A stretch of 16,907 nucleotides of DNA from an uncultured bacterium. GTDB lineage: Bacteria > Bacillota > Clostridia > TANB77 > CAG-508. Within the stretch, counting starts at the first letter, position 1. Each line of letters starts with the position of its first letter. A program made the translations under genes and the position numbers. Under the pieces are notes generated by a model. That model did no database searches, was not told the origin of the DNA, and saw nothing but the letters and a program-made list of their open reading frames with translations. The stretch lies in assembly GCA_905214245.1 (NCBI GenBank), contig CAJMLO010000024.1, positions 1 to 16,907 of the forward strand, written 5' to 3'. Below are positions 15,946 through 16,907 of the stretch, piece after piece.

Positions 15946-15956
15946 GATTTTTTTGT

Positions 15957-16907
15957 TTATTTTATGTAAAGTGTTGGTCTAAAAGAATAGACACCACTCG
16001 AATAATTCGGATAGTTAAATCCTCGACTGTTGATTAAAAAATTATTTTTGTAATTGCCTCCACGTCGAATACGTGCACTCGTACCGTAGGATTCCATTGT
16101 CCACTCCATACAATTTCCTGCAAGGTCATATATATTTTTTGATACATCTGTGCTAACACTTCCTGTTAATTCTGGTGCATCTTTTGTAGGAGTTTTTCTT
16201 TGACTATCTCCTATATATCTACACATTGCATCCCACTGGCATCCATATGTTAATGTACTTGTTACACTTGTATAGTTATGTTGGCTAGCAAAGTTTTTTG
16301 CAAGGTATACTGCTCCACTCTTTCCTGACATTTCACTTGCATCATTTATACTTTTTCCCCATGGTACATAATTATATGGGGCTACTCCTTTTTTACATAC
16401 CACTGTTTGTGCAGTTGTAGCACCTGCTCTTAACGTAGTACTATTTACTCCTGCCTCAAATCTTCCTATATAAAATCCTCCATATTTTAATACTTGTGTT
16501 TTCATTGTATTATATTCGCTTGCTTCTGTAGCATATCCACTTGAATATGGCTCTTCACAAAGAGTTGAGCTAGCACCGATTGAAGGATTTTCCGTTGTCG
16601 GCTTACCATTTGCATCAAAATTTGTTCTTGTTAAATCTGCCTCGCTAGCTACTGGTATCCATACAAATTGGTTTCCCATATCTACTCCAGAAGCACTCAT
16701 TGTATCTCCTTGTTTATCTGATATAACTAGTCCTGTTAATATATCTCCTCCAACATAATAGAATCCATTTGGAAGTGGTACTTTTGTTCCATTTCCTCCA
16801 TCTATTATAGTTACTTTATCTAAATCCCATCCAGTATCTTTGTCAATATTACCTCCTGAGCTTCCACCTTTTCCATCTAAATAATTTCCAATATAGCTTG
16901 CATAATC
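15957..16907 (-). CDS. Partial surface-type protein with FGE/SUMF1-like (C-type lectin) domain
   Basis: The 3' part of a gene whose start lies outside the window; 316 codons are visible and the frame is open to the edge. Visible residues about 1-60 hold Gly/Ser-rich and VPLPNGFYYVGGD segments that often precede this domain. From about residue 75 follow GNQFVWIPV, GGFYIGRFEAG, VPWGKSIND, WDAMCRYIGDS, IYDLAGNCMEWT, a RIRRGGNY strand and a final SFRPTLYIK, which is the formylglycine-generating-enzyme-like fold. The cysteines of true FGE after the RGG motif are missing, so I infer a binding rather than catalytic role. All four Arg codons before the last ~43 codons are AGA, while four of the five in that end are CGT or CGA. 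No terminator is seen between its stop and the ileS promoter. A pilin-like or lipoprotein N-terminus would be expected upstream. Confidence 0.75.
   Translation of the reverse strand, partial: DYASYIGNYLDGKGGSSGGNIDKDTGWDLDKVTIIDGGNGTKVPLPNGFYYVGGDILTGLVISDKQGDTMSASGVDMGNQFVWIPVASEADLTRTNFDANGKPTTENPSIGASSTLCEEPYSSGYATEASEYNTMKTQVLKYGGFYIGRFEAGVNSTTLRAGATTAQTVVCKKGVAPYNYVPWGKSINDASEMSGKSGAVYLAKNFASQHNYTSVTSTLTYGCQWDAMCRYIGDSQRKTPTKDAPELTGSVSTDVSKNIYDLAGNCMEWTMESYGTSARIRRGGNYKNNFLINSRGFNYPNYSSGVYSFRPTLYIK

Noticed and set aside
15929..15954. Plus-strand hairpin CTTGC/GCAAG followed by seven T
   Set aside because: It would terminate only plus-strand transcription, where there is no gene. The stem is 5 bp and overlaps the ileS -35 box. 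Probably chance, or a weak block to antisense transcription.
1..16907. CRISPR arrays, tRNA or rRNA genes, insertion sequences, reverse transcriptase
   Set aside because: No regularly spaced repeats, no tRNA-like cloverleaf or rRNA segment, and no transposase, integrase or reverse transcriptase motif were seen on either strand by eye.

Overview
This is an AT-rich window in which every gene I can support lies on the minus strand, so transcription runs from high to low coordinates. Four things point to a spore-forming, low-GC Bacillota of clostridial type: the cotJABC spore-coat genes, a YtxC-type sporulation gene, a T-box leader in front of ileS, and strong AGGAGG-type ribosome binding sites. 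Arginine is almost always AGA, and the genes read like an uncultured gut clostridium. I cannot name a species.

Layout in the direction of transcription. (1) 16907-15957: the 3' part of a large surface-type gene with an FGE/SUMF1-like C-type-lectin fold. Its last ~130 bases differ in codon use from the rest. (2) 15945-7692: a sigma-A promoter, an isoleucine T-box riboswitch, then ileS, a membrane-anchored protein with an HExxH metallopeptidase motif, queA, tgt and a membrane-anchored WG-repeat protein, ending at a strong terminator. Gaps within this run are about 12-50 nt, so it looks like one five-gene operon. (3) 7629-7249: a four-helix TIGR04086-type membrane protein. (4) 7202-4387: a promoter, an HD phosphohydrolase, secD and secF, then a strong terminator. 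SecD and SecF have the right position and topology but have lost the acidic residues of the proton path. SecF also lacks its last two helices. (5) 4386-4223: a perfect 15-bp inverted repeat, a compositionally distinct intergenic island with a 35-codon ORF, and a 17-nt tandem duplication. (6) 4222-2937: a rhodanese and YtxC. (7) 2897-1356: pyruvate kinase with its own promoter and terminator. (8) 1313-39: cotJA-cotJB-cotJC, translationally coupled, with Cys-rich N-terminal extensions on CotJA and CotJB and a CotJC that ends early.

Functionally, the central operon joins tRNA-Ile charging with the last steps of queuosine tRNA modification and two envelope proteins, followed by a Sec-accessory operon. 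The sporulation and coat genes form a second theme. The best candidates for something undescribed are the apparently proton-uncoupled, shortened SecD/SecF pair, the variable-region-like 3' end of the lectin-fold gene, the HExxH membrane protein inside the T-box operon, and the intergenic island upstream of the rhodanese gene.
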